A DNA stretch of 30,668 nt from a virus, in IMG/VR virus record IMGVR_UViG_3300020470_000133, positions 1-30,668 of that record, one strand, 5' to 3'. Positions 1-7,788 of this stretch are shown here, one piece after another. The translations under genes and the position numbers were made by a program. Under the pieces are notes generated by a model, which saw only the letters and a list, made by a program, of their open reading frames with translations, did not search any database and had not been told where the DNA came from. How positions within the stretch are numbered: the first letter of the stretch is position 1; each line of letters begins with the position of its first letter.

Positions 1-555
1 TTCTTCAGTATACTTTGTTTGGTATAGATTGTATAGATTGTCTGGTCCTTTTAAAAATCTAAAAGCTTCTGCTAAAACACCATGCAATAACATAGACTCT
101 TGATACTTAGATAAAAATGTAGTGTCAGCTAAAGTAAATTTAGGTGGATCAACAATATAATTAATCTGAATTGTCAAAGCAGTAGGAGGAATAGGAGCTA
201 CAAGAATAGTAAAATCGTCCCAATTTGCAAAGTATTTAGGAGTTCCTTGTGTGCCTGCACTATTAAATTCAGAAATAAAACTTGTATCTCTTTTTTCTAG
301 AAAAACTCTTGTACTTCCATCTATTACTTGAACAGATCTAATTATCATAGCATCAGATGGTAGACTTACATATCTATTTCCTGCTGTAAAATTAGAGGTA
401 GAGTATTTTCTTAAATCATCATAATCAACTTTACCCGCAACATCTAATTCAACAGATCTAATAAAATCTTGAATAATTGCATCTGTCAAAACAGTAGAAT
501 CAACTTCTGTATAGTTTCTTACTTGAGTTAAAAAATCTGAATATGTAATAGCCAT
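1..555 (-). CDS. Head-tail adaptor-like structural protein (C-terminus off the left edge)
   Basis: The frame is open from an ATG at 555 to the window edge, giving 185 residues without a stop. The protein starts MAITYSDFLTQVRN and continues through a mixed alpha/beta stretch ending LKGPDNLYNLYQTKYTEE. Its length, its start, and its place beside a P22 gp4-like gene resemble the phage adaptor proteins that sit between portal and tail in marine podovirus-like phages. This is family resemblance rather than a motif-based call. Its ATG overlaps the stop of the upstream 145-residue gene as TAATG, so the two are probably translationally coupled. Confidence 0.65.
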   Translation of the reverse strand, partial: MAITYSDFLTQVRNYTEVDSTVLTDAIIQDFIRSVELDVAGKVDYDDLRKYSTSNFTAGNRYVSLPSDAMIIRSVQVIDGSTRVFLEKRDTSFISEFNSAGTQGTPKYFANWDDFTILVAPIPPTALTIQINYIVDPPKFTLADTTFLSKYQESMLLHGVLAEAFRFLKGPDNLYNLYQTKYTEE

Positions 556-992
556 TATGAAATACTAACCCCCACTGAACCTATAGATGAAATAAGCTCT
601 CTTCTTCTATTTTGCACTGATGGATCTTCTGGAACCATACTATGAATAGTTGTTGTTATACCATTTGATGTAACATTAAATTCTTGAGTTTTAAAAGCAA
701 AGTCTCCCGGTAAGGATAAGTTTGCAACTCCAACAACAATACCACCAGAGTCTGCTAGCGTTTGATCGTTTTGTGCAACAGTTTGTGGTTGTTGAAATTT
801 TTGTGATCTAGTATTTCTTAAAGCGATAGCATCTGCTTTATGATGAGGTGGATCTAATTGAGGATGTTTTGCTTCAAACTCAGAGATATGTACTAAAGAA
901 CCATTCCATTCTTTAACCATTTCTATATATGGAAAAGCTTGTCCTGATCTATCAGATATTGCTAGTGATCTTTTACCTCTTGCAAATGCCAT
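555..992 (-). CDS. Conserved structural-module protein, function unknown
   Basis: A 145-residue protein starting MAFARGKRSLAISDRSG, followed by a Pro/His-rich segment (HPQLDPPHHKAD) and a C-terminal half with beta-like Ser/Thr/Val content. It resembles a hypothetical protein that recurs in marine phage structural modules, but no catalytic motif or membrane segment is visible. It lies between two adaptor candidates and overlaps both by 1 nt, so a minor virion or connector role is the reasonable inference. Confidence 0.6.
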   Translation of the reverse strand: MAFARGKRSLAISDRSGQAFPYIEMVKEWNGSLVHISEFEAKHPQLDPPHHKADAIALRNTRSQKFQQPQTVAQNDQTLADSGGIVVGVANLSLPGDFAFKTQEFNVTSNGITTTIHSMVPEDPSVQNRRRELISSIGSVGVSIS

Positions 993-1687
993 TATACTCC
1001 ATCTCCAAAATAAGTTTGTGGTGAAATATAAACAGATGATCTTGCACCATCTTCATTTAATGCTCTTAATAATTCATCCTCATACAATTGTTTAAGTAAT
1101 TGAATTCTATCAGGTGCTCTTTTTTGTGCTAAATAATATGCAAGTCCTGAGCACATACAAGGTAAGAATCTGTACGCTACATCAGCTTGATTTGTATAGA
1201 TTCCAGCATCTTCAATTCTATTAATTGTGTAAAATTTTAAAGTTGTATAAGTATTTAAATCTGGTGCTTGGTAAACAAAAATTTTAGGTGTTGTTTGTCT
1301 ATCCACATAATACTGAGAAGGTTGTCCTGTTGCTAATTTATTTGGTAATGCTGCATAAGCAGATCTGTCAATTTTAGTTAGAGATACATCTTGAGTGCTC
1401 GCACTATTTGAAGCTGCAGCAGTTGAAGATATGTAAGCCTCAAGAACATCGTTAACTTGTGCATCCACAGTGTATTCTGCTTGTCCAGAAACAAGAGCAA
1501 CTTCATTTAATTCAACTTTCCAAAGATGAATTCCTCTGTTGCCCCACTCAGAAAATAAAAGATTTAAACTTCTTCTTGCACTACGTAAGTCATTCCCACT
1601 ATTAGTCCGCATACCACATCTTTCGTATGCTTCTTCAATAATGTCATCGATATTTAAATCGAATGTTGTAGTTCCTGACGTAGCCAT
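992..1687 (-). CDS. P22 gp4-like tail accessory / head-completion protein
   Basis: A 231-residue protein resembling the P22 gp4 tail accessory factor family, which binds under the portal after packaging and joins head to tail. Supporting features are the N-terminal helical segment (DIIEEAYERCGM, then RSARRSLNLLFSEWGNRGIHLW), a central beta region (SGQAEYTVDAQVNDVLEA) and a C-terminal helix rich in Ala/Leu/Arg. The length fits the longer marine homologues. It overlaps the next gene at 992 and follows the Lys-rich 248-residue gene after 6 nt. The family call is fairly sure; its exact place in this virion is inferred. Confidence 0.75.
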   Translation of the reverse strand: MATSGTTTFDLNIDDIIEEAYERCGMRTNSGNDLRSARRSLNLLFSEWGNRGIHLWKVELNEVALVSGQAEYTVDAQVNDVLEAYISSTAAASNSASTQDVSLTKIDRSAYAALPNKLATGQPSQYYVDRQTTPKIFVYQAPDLNTYTTLKFYTINRIEDAGIYTNQADVAYRFLPCMCSGLAYYLAQKRAPDRIQLLKQLYEDELLRALNEDGARSSVYISPQTYFGDGV

Positions 1688-1693
1688 AATTCA

Positions 1694-2440
1694 TTACATT
1701 AAATCTTTATAATAATCTAAAGACTTCCCCGGTACTAATTGTTCATCTTGTAGACCCATGCCTGAAGTTCTTGCTGCACCATAACCTCGCATTTCTCCAC
1801 CCATAGATTTTTTCTTTATTTCTTTTTTTGTTCTTGGACCACTTCCAATAATAGGTTGTTTTACAATTTTTTCAATTAAATCAATATCTACATCTTTTCC
1901 TTTAGATGCTTTCATCATATTTGATTCGATGGCTTTTCCTCTTTTTTTCTCGTAACTAGATAATTTGCCATCTTTATCTAAGTCAGCTTTTTTTGGGTTC
2001 TTTAACATAGTATCTCCTCCAAATCTCATCTTTAAAAGATCTGCATGAGATTGTTTTGTTGATTTTTTACTTAATTGAGTTTTTAATTTTTTAACTTTAG
2101 CTTTTTTTTCTGGTGAAAGTGTTGCAACTTTATAAGCAAGATTGGCGGCTTCAAATCCTAAAGCAAGTGGTGTTGCTGCTCTAGCAATTCTAGCTACCTT
2201 ACCTAGTTTACCTAATTTTCCAACTTTTTTAGCAGCACTAGGTAACTTTGAAGGAAGTGCTTTCTTCGGATCAAATACTGTTAATGCTTTACTTTTACTT
2301 AAAACGTTTCCTGTACTCATAGGTGTCTTACCTTTAAATTTTTGTTTTAAAGTTGTAATCAAACCTTTGTTTGCAAAATCGTCAAATTTTTTATAGGCCT
2401 TAGTCAGAGCTTGGCCAGCTTTAAACATTTTTTCACTCAT
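1694..2440 (-). CDS. Lysine-rich protein with one EF-hand loop and an RG-motif tail
   Basis: A 248-residue, very basic protein. Residues 62-82 are Lys/Gly/Leu repeats (KKVGKLGKLGKVARIARAA), and residues 90-108 form a short hydrophobic stretch. Residues 153-164 are a textbook EF-hand calcium loop, with D153, D155, D157, G158, L160 and E164 in the expected places. The tail carries MRGYGAARTSGMG, related to C-terminal motifs in three other proteins of this window. It overlaps the upstream 90-residue gene by 4 nt (ATGA). I do not recognise a function; a DNA-condensing or internal virion protein fits the charge and position but is inference. Confidence 0.65.
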   Translation of the reverse strand: MSEKMFKAGQALTKAYKKFDDFANKGLITTLKQKFKGKTPMSTGNVLSKSKALTVFDPKKALPSKLPSAAKKVGKLGKLGKVARIARAATPLALGFEAANLAYKVATLSPEKKAKVKKLKTQLSKKSTKQSHADLLKMRFGGDTMLKNPKKADLDKDGKLSSYEKKRGKAIESNMMKASKGKDVDIDLIEKIVKQPIIGSGPRTKKEIKKKSMGGEMRGYGAARTSGMGLQDEQLVPGKSLDYYKDLM

Positions 2441-2709
2441 ACTTCAATCATACCACCGTAATACTTCTTGGTAAAGGTGCTTACATTTGTTGGTTTACCA
2501 CCAACACCTTGAGCTTTACTTCTCTTTCTTGCAACAGCAGAACGCTTTTCTGATTCTGTCATTTGGGCTGCTTTTGCAGCAGGCACGCATTTGGGGTATG
2601 CTCTTTTTGATCCACTTGCAGATTTTCTTCCACATTCTTTGTAGCCTCCACCTTTTTTGGGAGAGCCAATGTCTACCCATTTTTCGTTAAACCATTTTTT
2701 AAGACTCAT
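2437..2709 (-). CDS. Small basic Cys-containing protein, DUF5872-like
   Basis: A 90-residue protein starting MSLKKWFNEKWVDIG, with a KECGRKSASGSKRAYPKCVP segment and a C-terminal KPTNVSTF. This arrangement matches what I recall of the DUF5872 family, found in phages, giant viruses and bacteria and of unknown function. The two Cys residues (26 and 41) and the Lys/Arg/Gly content suggest a small nucleic-acid- or metal-binding protein, but that is not demonstrated. It overlaps its neighbours by 4 nt and 1 nt in one run of basic proteins. Confidence 0.7.
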   Translation of the reverse strand: MSLKKWFNEKWVDIGSPKKGGGYKECGRKSASGSKRAYPKCVPAAKAAQMTESEKRSAVARKRSKAQGVGGKPTNVSTFTKKYYGGMIEV

Positions 2710-3197
2710 TAGAATACTCCTTTGAATCCCATACCTCTAATAGCAATTCCTCCACCTCTAGAGTAATTTTCTACTGTCGTAACTTTTTTACCGTAGTCTA
2801 CTAACATAGATTTAGATGGTTGAAACTTATCTCTAGATTGAGGATCTCTAATATATTTCTTTTTCTTTTTCTTTGGAAAATTATCTATAATTTTTTGTGA
2901 TTCTTCTTTTAGAACTTCAATAGCTAATCCCTCGTTTGCTTTTGTGACAGAGTCTAAGGCTTTAGCTTGTGCCTTATGAAGACCTGATGCTTTATGTAGA
3001 GCTTTAGCAACTTCTTTTACCTTAGCTTCTCCTCCAATTTTTTTACCTTTAGGTCCCCAATCTTTTCTTTTCATTCCTGATGGATCTTTGATTTTACCCG
3101 CACAAATTTTGCTAGCGTAGGCGTTCGCATATGCGCTGGGATATACCTTGAATTTTCTTTTAGCTGCAGCTTTGCCTCTTGCACATAATTTAGTCAT
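2709..3197 (-). CDS. Basic protein with N-terminal Cys/Ala module and C-terminal RGGG-AIRG tag
   Basis: A 162-residue protein. Residues 1-42 (LCARGKAAAKRKFKVYPSAY onward) form a compact basic module also seen in phage and giant-virus small proteins. The middle is an amphipathic helical region with a run of six Lys (residues 109-114). The last residues are SRGGGIAIRGMGFKGVF, the clearest copy of a C-terminal motif shared with the genes at 16373 and 19374. It shares 1 nt with the next gene. Function is unknown; a role inside the head or at the vertex would fit. Confidence 0.65.
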   Translation of the reverse strand: MTKLCARGKAAAKRKFKVYPSAYANAYASKICAGKIKDPSGMKRKDWGPKGKKIGGEAKVKEVAKALHKASGLHKAQAKALDSVTKANEGLAIEVLKEESQKIIDNFPKKKKKKYIRDPQSRDKFQPSKSMLVDYGKKVTTVENYSRGGGIAIRGMGFKGVF

Positions 3198-3218
3198 GCA
3201 AGATTATAACATTTTTAA

Positions 3219-3359
3219 TTAAGCAGTAAAAGTCCTAGACAAAGGATTTTTCTTACGCTTAATAGCTATTTCTACTCTCTTCTTTTTTTTCTTCTCGTCT
3301 CTCGCACCACGAAGCTTGCCTTCTACTTGTTTAGATATTTGTGATCTACTTATTGCCAT
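3219..3359 (-). CDS. 46-residue basic peptide with a capsid-like MAISRSQ start
   Basis: An ATG at 3359 opens a 46-codon frame ending TAA at 3219: MAISRSQISKQVEGKLRGAR, then Asp/Glu/Lys-rich sequence ending SRTFTA. The first seven residues are identical to those of the major capsid protein at 12193. Its start overlaps the end of the oxygenase gene at 3346 by 14 nt, continuing the chain of overlaps. It is short, but the reading frame, the neighbouring gene spacing and the recurring N-terminus support it. Function unknown. Confidence 0.55.
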   Translation of the reverse strand: MAISRSQISKQVEGKLRGARDEKKKKKRVEIAIKRKKNPLSRTFTA

Positions 3360-3882
3360 TTTTTCCCCTTTCAAATGTTACAAATGCATTTAGGGTTAGT
3401 CTACCATTCGAAGTATTATTTCCAAAGTATCCATACCCTTTATGTTTATAATTAGACTTATAAGCTACAAATCTATTTTGAACATATTTTATATCATTTA
3501 TTACTTGTTTGTTATCATTATACAAATAAGTACCAGAATTTAAATTTGTCTCATTTAGGTATACTAAAACAGACATATCACATCCCATAGAATCTATATG
3601 TATCCATTCGTCCTTCTCATCTTCAGGAGTTCTTAAATGCAAATACAGAGAAGCTGAACAATTTTTTCCTTTAAAGTAATCTATCTCTTGTAAAAGATAC
3701 ATAAAAAAACTAGATAAACTTTTATTTGTTTTTGGTAAATTTTCACTTCTATATCCAGGCCAAGTTCCATAATCATTTGGAAATTTTTCATTATATTCTT
3801 TATTAGAATAAAGTTTTGTAGCTTGGAGTTCAGGCAATATAAAATCTAAACTTGGGAAAAATTTTTCTTTTTGTATTAACAT
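3346..3882 (-). CDS. 2OG-Fe(II) oxygenase-like protein (DUF6445-like), last gene of the halogenase cassette
   Basis: A 178-residue protein with the residues expected of a small non-haem iron dioxygenase: H95-x-D97 in EWIHIDS, a distal H147 in YKHKGYGYFGN, and R161 in GRLTLNAF as a candidate 2-oxoglutarate anchor. The YLNETNLNSGTYLY strand between them is also typical. The architecture recalls DUF6445, a family I remember beside tryptophan halogenases in bacterial TonB-receptor loci; that match is from memory. It overlaps the upstream halogenase gene by 7 nt (ATGTTAA). The likely reaction is hydroxylation or another oxidation; the substrate is unknown. Confidence 0.65.
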   Translation of the reverse strand: MLIQKEKFFPSLDFILPELQATKLYSNKEYNEKFPNDYGTWPGYRSENLPKTNKSLSSFFMYLLQEIDYFKGKNCSASLYLHLRTPEDEKDEWIHIDSMGCDMSVLVYLNETNLNSGTYLYNDNKQVINDIKYVQNRFVAYKSNYKHKGYGYFGNNTSNGRLTLNAFVTFERGKNGNK

Positions 3883-5024
3883 GCAAATGTTGTACCTTTA
3901 TATAAATTTTTGTCTAGTATATTCCATGCCTCTGGAGAAAAAGGCCATCTTGAAACATCTTCCTTTTCTTGTTTTATACTTTCAATAGTCTCCAACCATT
4001 TGTTATTTTTTAAATTTTGTGAACAAATATTTTTTGCATAATTCCAAAAATCTGAATCATAAATACTTCCACCTTGATATATGTAAGAAATAAAATTTAG
4101 ATACCTATCTGCGAGATCATGAATATGAAAGTTAACCTCAGTTTCACTAAATGATTTGTTAAAAATATAATCAAAAAAATATCTATTTAAGTTATCATAA
4201 AAACCACCTGATATTGCTTCAATTGGTTCGTAAAAAAGTGCTGAGTTTCCGTTTTTTAAAATTCTACCATCTATAAATTTATTAGCTTTAAAAGGTTTAA
4301 AAGTAAATTCTCTTATGTCTTCATAGTTAATATTTTTTTTAGTAATTATATTAAAGTTATCAATAGCTTCTTTTTTTGTTGTTATATTATCGTTATAAAG
4401 ATATCCCCATCCTTGTCTTTTTTGAAGTGGAATTCCAAACATCCATCCATTCTCATGTGCAATATGATAAGTAAAATTCCAATCTCCAGGTTTATCAACT
4501 CCATGTACGAGACAATGATTTATTGGTAAATCTACCATTGTGTAATTTGTGTAATCTTTTGGAAAACCTCTACAATCGATTACATAATCAAATTTATAAT
4601 TATTATTGATAATTACTTCTTCATCATTTTGTTTTATAGAGGTAATATCAATATTTAATTCACGAAATCTATTTTCATATTTATCATAAATTTTTTTATA
4701 TATTACTTCAGCTAATTTAAAATTATCAAAATGTATTGCATATTTTGGTGGAATAATTGGACTTACAAAATCGTGTTTTCTCCAATTTTTAAATTGGACT
4801 CCAGTTTTAAAAGTATATTGTAAATCTTGACCGTCAAACTCTACATTAAAATTAAGTGTTTCCCATAAAACTAAAGGCATATTTATTGTACTGCTCTCTC
4901 CTATACCTAAAATATTTTTTTGTGGATTATGAATGCAAGTTATTTTTGTATTATCTGCATATCCTAAAAAATGACAAACACTAAGAACCCCAACAGTCCC
5001 CGCGCCTATTATAGCAATGTTCAT
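3876..5024 (-). CDS. Flavin-dependent tryptophan-halogenase-like protein, short form
   Basis: A 382-residue flavoprotein of the tryptophan-halogenase superfamily, shorter than the usual 500-540. FAD-binding GxGxxG is residues 7-12 (GAGTVG), without the Trp that usually follows. GIGESS is at 40-45. K73 in YTFKTGVQFKNW aligns with the catalytic Lys of PrnA-type enzymes. The signature WxWxIP is W194-M-F-G-I-P199, with Phe for the second Trp. FYEPIEAISGG holds the conserved Glu (E269). Such enzymes use reduced FAD, O2 and halide to make HOCl or HOBr passed to the Lys. Activity is plausible but uncertain given the divergent motifs. Its ATG overlaps the peptidase stop (TAATG). The gene is markedly AT-rich. 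Confidence 0.75.
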   Translation of the reverse strand: MNIAIIGAGTVGVLSVCHFLGYADNTKITCIHNPQKNILGIGESSTINMPLVLWETLNFNVEFDGQDLQYTFKTGVQFKNWRKHDFVSPIIPPKYAIHFDNFKLAEVIYKKIYDKYENRFRELNIDITSIKQNDEEVIINNNYKFDYVIDCRGFPKDYTNYTMVDLPINHCLVHGVDKPGDWNFTYHIAHENGWMFGIPLQKRQGWGYLYNDNITTKKEAIDNFNIITKKNINYEDIREFTFKPFKANKFIDGRILKNGNSALFYEPIEAISGGFYDNLNRYFFDYIFNKSFSETEVNFHIHDLADRYLNFISYIYQGGSIYDSDFWNYAKNICSQNLKNNKWLETIESIKQEKEDVSRWPFSPEAWNILDKNLYKGTTFAC

Positions 5025-5500
5025 TAAATAATATCTTTTGCTTTACCTATGATTGGCTTATATTTTGTTTTACCTTCAGACTTATAAGCGTGTAAGTAAG
5101 ATGCACGTCTGCCTTCAGGTATCCAGCTGCAGTGAATCCATCCGCTATTAGGTTCACCTGGAGTGTAGAACTCGAGGATCAATTGATCTGGTTCAAGATT
5201 AGATTTAATCCAATCAAATAATTCAGCGTTGTCTGTGCCAATTACTTCAAAGTCTGCTGCCTCGGCCTTGGCGTGCTGCGAATTTACAGAGCTACCAATA
5301 GCTACACACAACTCACTACTACGAAATCCGCTAGTCACCTTGACTCTACCGAAGTGATCCCGAACAGGTTGCAAAATATTTTCACATAGTGCTTTTAATT
5401 TTTCTATTTGGTCTGCATTAGGATTGTTATCAATACCTTTACGTATTGCAGTATCTGATTTAATTAATTCTTGAAGGCTAAAATTACGACTTAAATTCAT
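5024..5500 (-). CDS. M15-family zinc D-Ala-D-Ala-type peptidase, probable endolysin
   Basis: A 158-residue single-domain Peptidase_M15_3-like enzyme. The zinc ligands are H76 and D83 (SQHAKAEAADFEV) and H123 (WIHCSW), preceded by VTSGFRSSELC at 55-65; E110 is a candidate catalytic residue. Family members cut peptidoglycan stem peptides and serve as phage lysins. There is no signal peptide, so export would need a holin. The gene is sandwiched between two halogenase genes, overlapping one by ATGA and the other by TAATG. Its base composition is visibly richer in G+C (sample lines about 42-52%) than the flanking genes (sample lines about 15-30%), suggesting that lysin and halogenases have different histories. 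Confidence 0.85.
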   Translation of the reverse strand: MNLSRNFSLQELIKSDTAIRKGIDNNPNADQIEKLKALCENILQPVRDHFGRVKVTSGFRSSELCVAIGSSVNSQHAKAEAADFEVIGTDNAELFDWIKSNLEPDQLILEFYTPGEPNSGWIHCSWIPEGRRASYLHAYKSEGKTKYKPIIGKAKDII

Positions 5501-7023
5501 AATAGTTTATAATACTCATTAGTTGTCATTGCTCTTTTAACACAATAATCTGAAAAATCATTTAAATATTTTAAATGTTCTTTAGATAAACTTTCTAAAT
5601 TATAATACTTTAACTCTTGTCTAGCAACCTCACTGTTAAAAATACCGTACCCATGACCAACTTGTATCCATAATGCATTACCTAAATCATGTTTTCTTCC
5701 TTTGTGATGATAGTCACATTCTCGTGGCATTCTTGATTTCCATATTTGCATTTTTCTATTAAACTCTTCTGTCCATTTATCTTTTGATGAAGCTTCTAAC
5801 CAAAAATCTTCTTTTCTTTTAGATTGGTAATGTAATAAAATAAAATCTCTTAAATCATCTATAAAACTATTAATTTGATTATTATAATCATCTATAAGAT
5901 AATTATTATTACAATCTAAATTAGAGGTAAAAAAATATCTAAAAAAATATTCAAGTTGTCTCGATGTTGTGTGTAATCCAGTAGCTTCTAATGGTTCTAC
6001 AAAGTGTGAGCATAAACCTATTGATAAAACATTTTTTACCCACATTTTATTAAGCCTTCCATTTTCAAAAGAAATTATTTTTTTAAATTCTACACCAATA
6101 TCTTTCATGACATCTTCATCACTACTTATATCAGAATTATAAACATAACCTCTTCCTATTCTTGTTTGCAATGGTACTTCAAATGTCCAACCATGTCTTC
6201 TTCCCGTCACAACTGTGTGATTTTTAATTGGTTCATTTGTCCTTAATTTTGGAAATAAACCAGCTCTGTTAGTAATCAAATTATCTTTAAAAGATACAAA
6301 TTCTACACCCATTTCTTTCATAATAGTTTTTGACCAACCAGAAACATCAAGAAAAAAATCTGCAAAAACTTCTTGCCCAGATTTTAATTTTAAACTTTTT
6401 ACAAAACCTTTTTCATCTTTGTTAATAGAAGTTATTGTATCTTCAATTCTATTCAATCTTTTACTTTGTAATAGCTTTTCTTTTAAATATTGTGCTGTAA
6501 GATAAGCATCTATGTGCAAACCTATATCATTGTTATTTATTAACCTATAACCATCTTCTCCAATTATTTCTTTATAAGGATTATTTTTTTCTCCAAATAT
6601 ATAATAGAGTTTATTTTCGTCCATCAAACGATTTTGAAGTAATGAATCAAATTTTTTATTTTCTGCTACATGTAAAATTCTTATATGATCATAATCTAAA
6701 GTAGGATATTTTTTTGTTTGTTCAAATGAACAACCAATAGGACTTAAAAAAGAATCATCATTTGTTACCCAATTTGTATGTTTTATTCCATATTTATAAG
6801 TGGCTCCTGTTTTTTTTAGAAAATCACTTACATCTCCTAAATTATAATGATCATTAAAAACGTCTGTAACTGCACCAGTTGTGCTTTCGCCAACTCCTAC
6901 AATTGGTATTTCTTTTGATTCAATTAATGTTATTTCAATATTTGGATTAGTTAGAAAATTTGCAAATGATGCAGCCATCCATCCAGCAGTGCCGCCCCCA
7001 ACTATAACAATTTTTTTTATCAT
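5497..7023 (-). CDS. Flavin-dependent tryptophan-halogenase-like protein, full length
   Basis: A 508-residue Trp_halogenase-family protein. The ATG at 7023 is preferred over an upstream in-frame TTG at 7032 because it gives an ATGA overlap with the preceding stop and starts MIKKIVIVGGGTAGW. The FAD GxGxxG region is residues 9-15 (GGGTAGW), followed by VGVGEST at 42-48. K77 (GATYKYGIKHTNW) is the expected catalytic Lys. The WxWxIP signature reads W279-T-F-E-V-P284, with Phe and Val substitutions. FVEPLEATG (341-349) carries the conserved Glu E346. Marine phage halogenases are known (VirX1 from a cyanophage iodinates many substrates). A flavin reductase partner is not seen in this window, so the host would have to supply it. 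Confidence 0.85.
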   Translation of the reverse strand: MIKKIVIVGGGTAGWMAASFANFLTNPNIEITLIESKEIPIVGVGESTTGAVTDVFNDHYNLGDVSDFLKKTGATYKYGIKHTNWVTNDDSFLSPIGCSFEQTKKYPTLDYDHIRILHVAENKKFDSLLQNRLMDENKLYYIFGEKNNPYKEIIGEDGYRLINNNDIGLHIDAYLTAQYLKEKLLQSKRLNRIEDTITSINKDEKGFVKSLKLKSGQEVFADFFLDVSGWSKTIMKEMGVEFVSFKDNLITNRAGLFPKLRTNEPIKNHTVVTGRRHGWTFEVPLQTRIGRGYVYNSDISSDEDVMKDIGVEFKKIISFENGRLNKMWVKNVLSIGLCSHFVEPLEATGLHTTSRQLEYFFRYFFTSNLDCNNNYLIDDYNNQINSFIDDLRDFILLHYQSKRKEDFWLEASSKDKWTEEFNRKMQIWKSRMPRECDYHHKGRKHDLGNALWIQVGHGYGIFNSEVARQELKYYNLESLSKEHLKYLNDFSDYCVKRAMTTNEYYKLL

Positions 7024-7619
7024 ATAGTGCAACTACTATCATCAGAGCCTAATATTCCTTTTGGCATGATATTAAATGCTAAAGATATCCTTGTAATATT
7101 AGAATTATTTTTCAAAACTCTGTGGTAAAGTTCTGATGGAAATAAAATTAACATATTATTTTTAGGTTCTATAGTCCATGAATTAGAATTAAATATATTA
7201 TATTCTTTTCTCTGCAAATCAAATCTTTTGTTATCCATGTTTAAAAATTCAATTTTTCCACAATTAAGTTCAGTTTGTAAATATAAAATACCACTAAAAA
7301 AACAATTATCATGATTATGAATTTCTGATTTTTGATTAGGTTTTGTTTTAGTTATCCATGAAGTTGATATTACAAATGAATTATTATAATGTAGTTTTTT
7401 TTGTAATAAGTTATTTATTTGTTTTTCAATTATATTATTTAAATCATTAAAAGGTTCTAACTGAAGAACATTATAAATAGTTGCTCTATCACTTGAAAAT
7501 TTATCTTCTCTTGGTGCACTTAGATTTAAATTATTTAACTTTTGAACGATAGTTTGAGAATCTATTTTAAGAGTTTGTATAAATAATGATTTAGAAAAAA
7601 GTGGAATTATTTCATCCAT
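7020..7619 (-). CDS. 2OG-Fe(II) oxygenase (2OG-FeII_Oxy_5-like), first gene of the cassette
   Basis: A 199-residue protein matching the small 2OG-Fe(II) oxygenase family common in marine phages. The iron-binding region is H101-N-H103-D104 in EIHNHDNCFFSGILYLQ. The distal His is H166 in LFPSELYHRV, and R177 in ITRISLAFN is the expected 2-oxoglutarate ligand. It would hydroxylate or otherwise oxidise an unknown substrate. It begins the chain of overlaps, and its stop overlaps the halogenase ATG as ATGA. The gene is among the most AT-rich in the window (one sample line about 15% G+C). Confidence 0.8.
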   Translation of the reverse strand: MDEIIPLFSKSLFIQTLKIDSQTIVQKLNNLNLSAPREDKFSSDRATIYNVLQLEPFNDLNNIIEKQINNLLQKKLHYNNSFVISTSWITKTKPNQKSEIHNHDNCFFSGILYLQTELNCGKIEFLNMDNKRFDLQRKEYNIFNSNSWTIEPKNNMLILFPSELYHRVLKNNSNITRISLAFNIMPKGILGSDDSSCTI

Positions 7620-7626
7620 AAAAAAA

Positions 7627-7782
7627 TTATATTTTTTGCATATTTGGATTATTTGATAAAATATTTTTTTCAGCTCTTGGTCTTGCTATAGAATCTTTAC
7701 TTCTTTTTCTTAAAACAGCAATAGAGCTTTCTTTCGCTTTTTTTTCTTTAATAGCTTTTAATAAATCAAATTTAAAATTCAT
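7627..7782 (-). CDS. 51-residue basic hypothetical protein
   Basis: An ATG at 7782 opens 51 codons to TAA at 7627: MNFKFDLLKAIKEKKAKESS, then a Lys/Arg-rich segment (LRKRSKDSIARPRAEKN) and the end NPNMQKI. It fits exactly between the genes at 7789 and 7619 with gaps of a few bases, which is the main argument for it. No domain is recognised; it looks like a short charged helix. Confidence 0.5.
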   Translation of the reverse strand: MNFKFDLLKAIKEKKAKESSIAVLRKRSKDSIARPRAEKNILSNNPNMQKI

Positions 7783-7788
7783 TACTTA

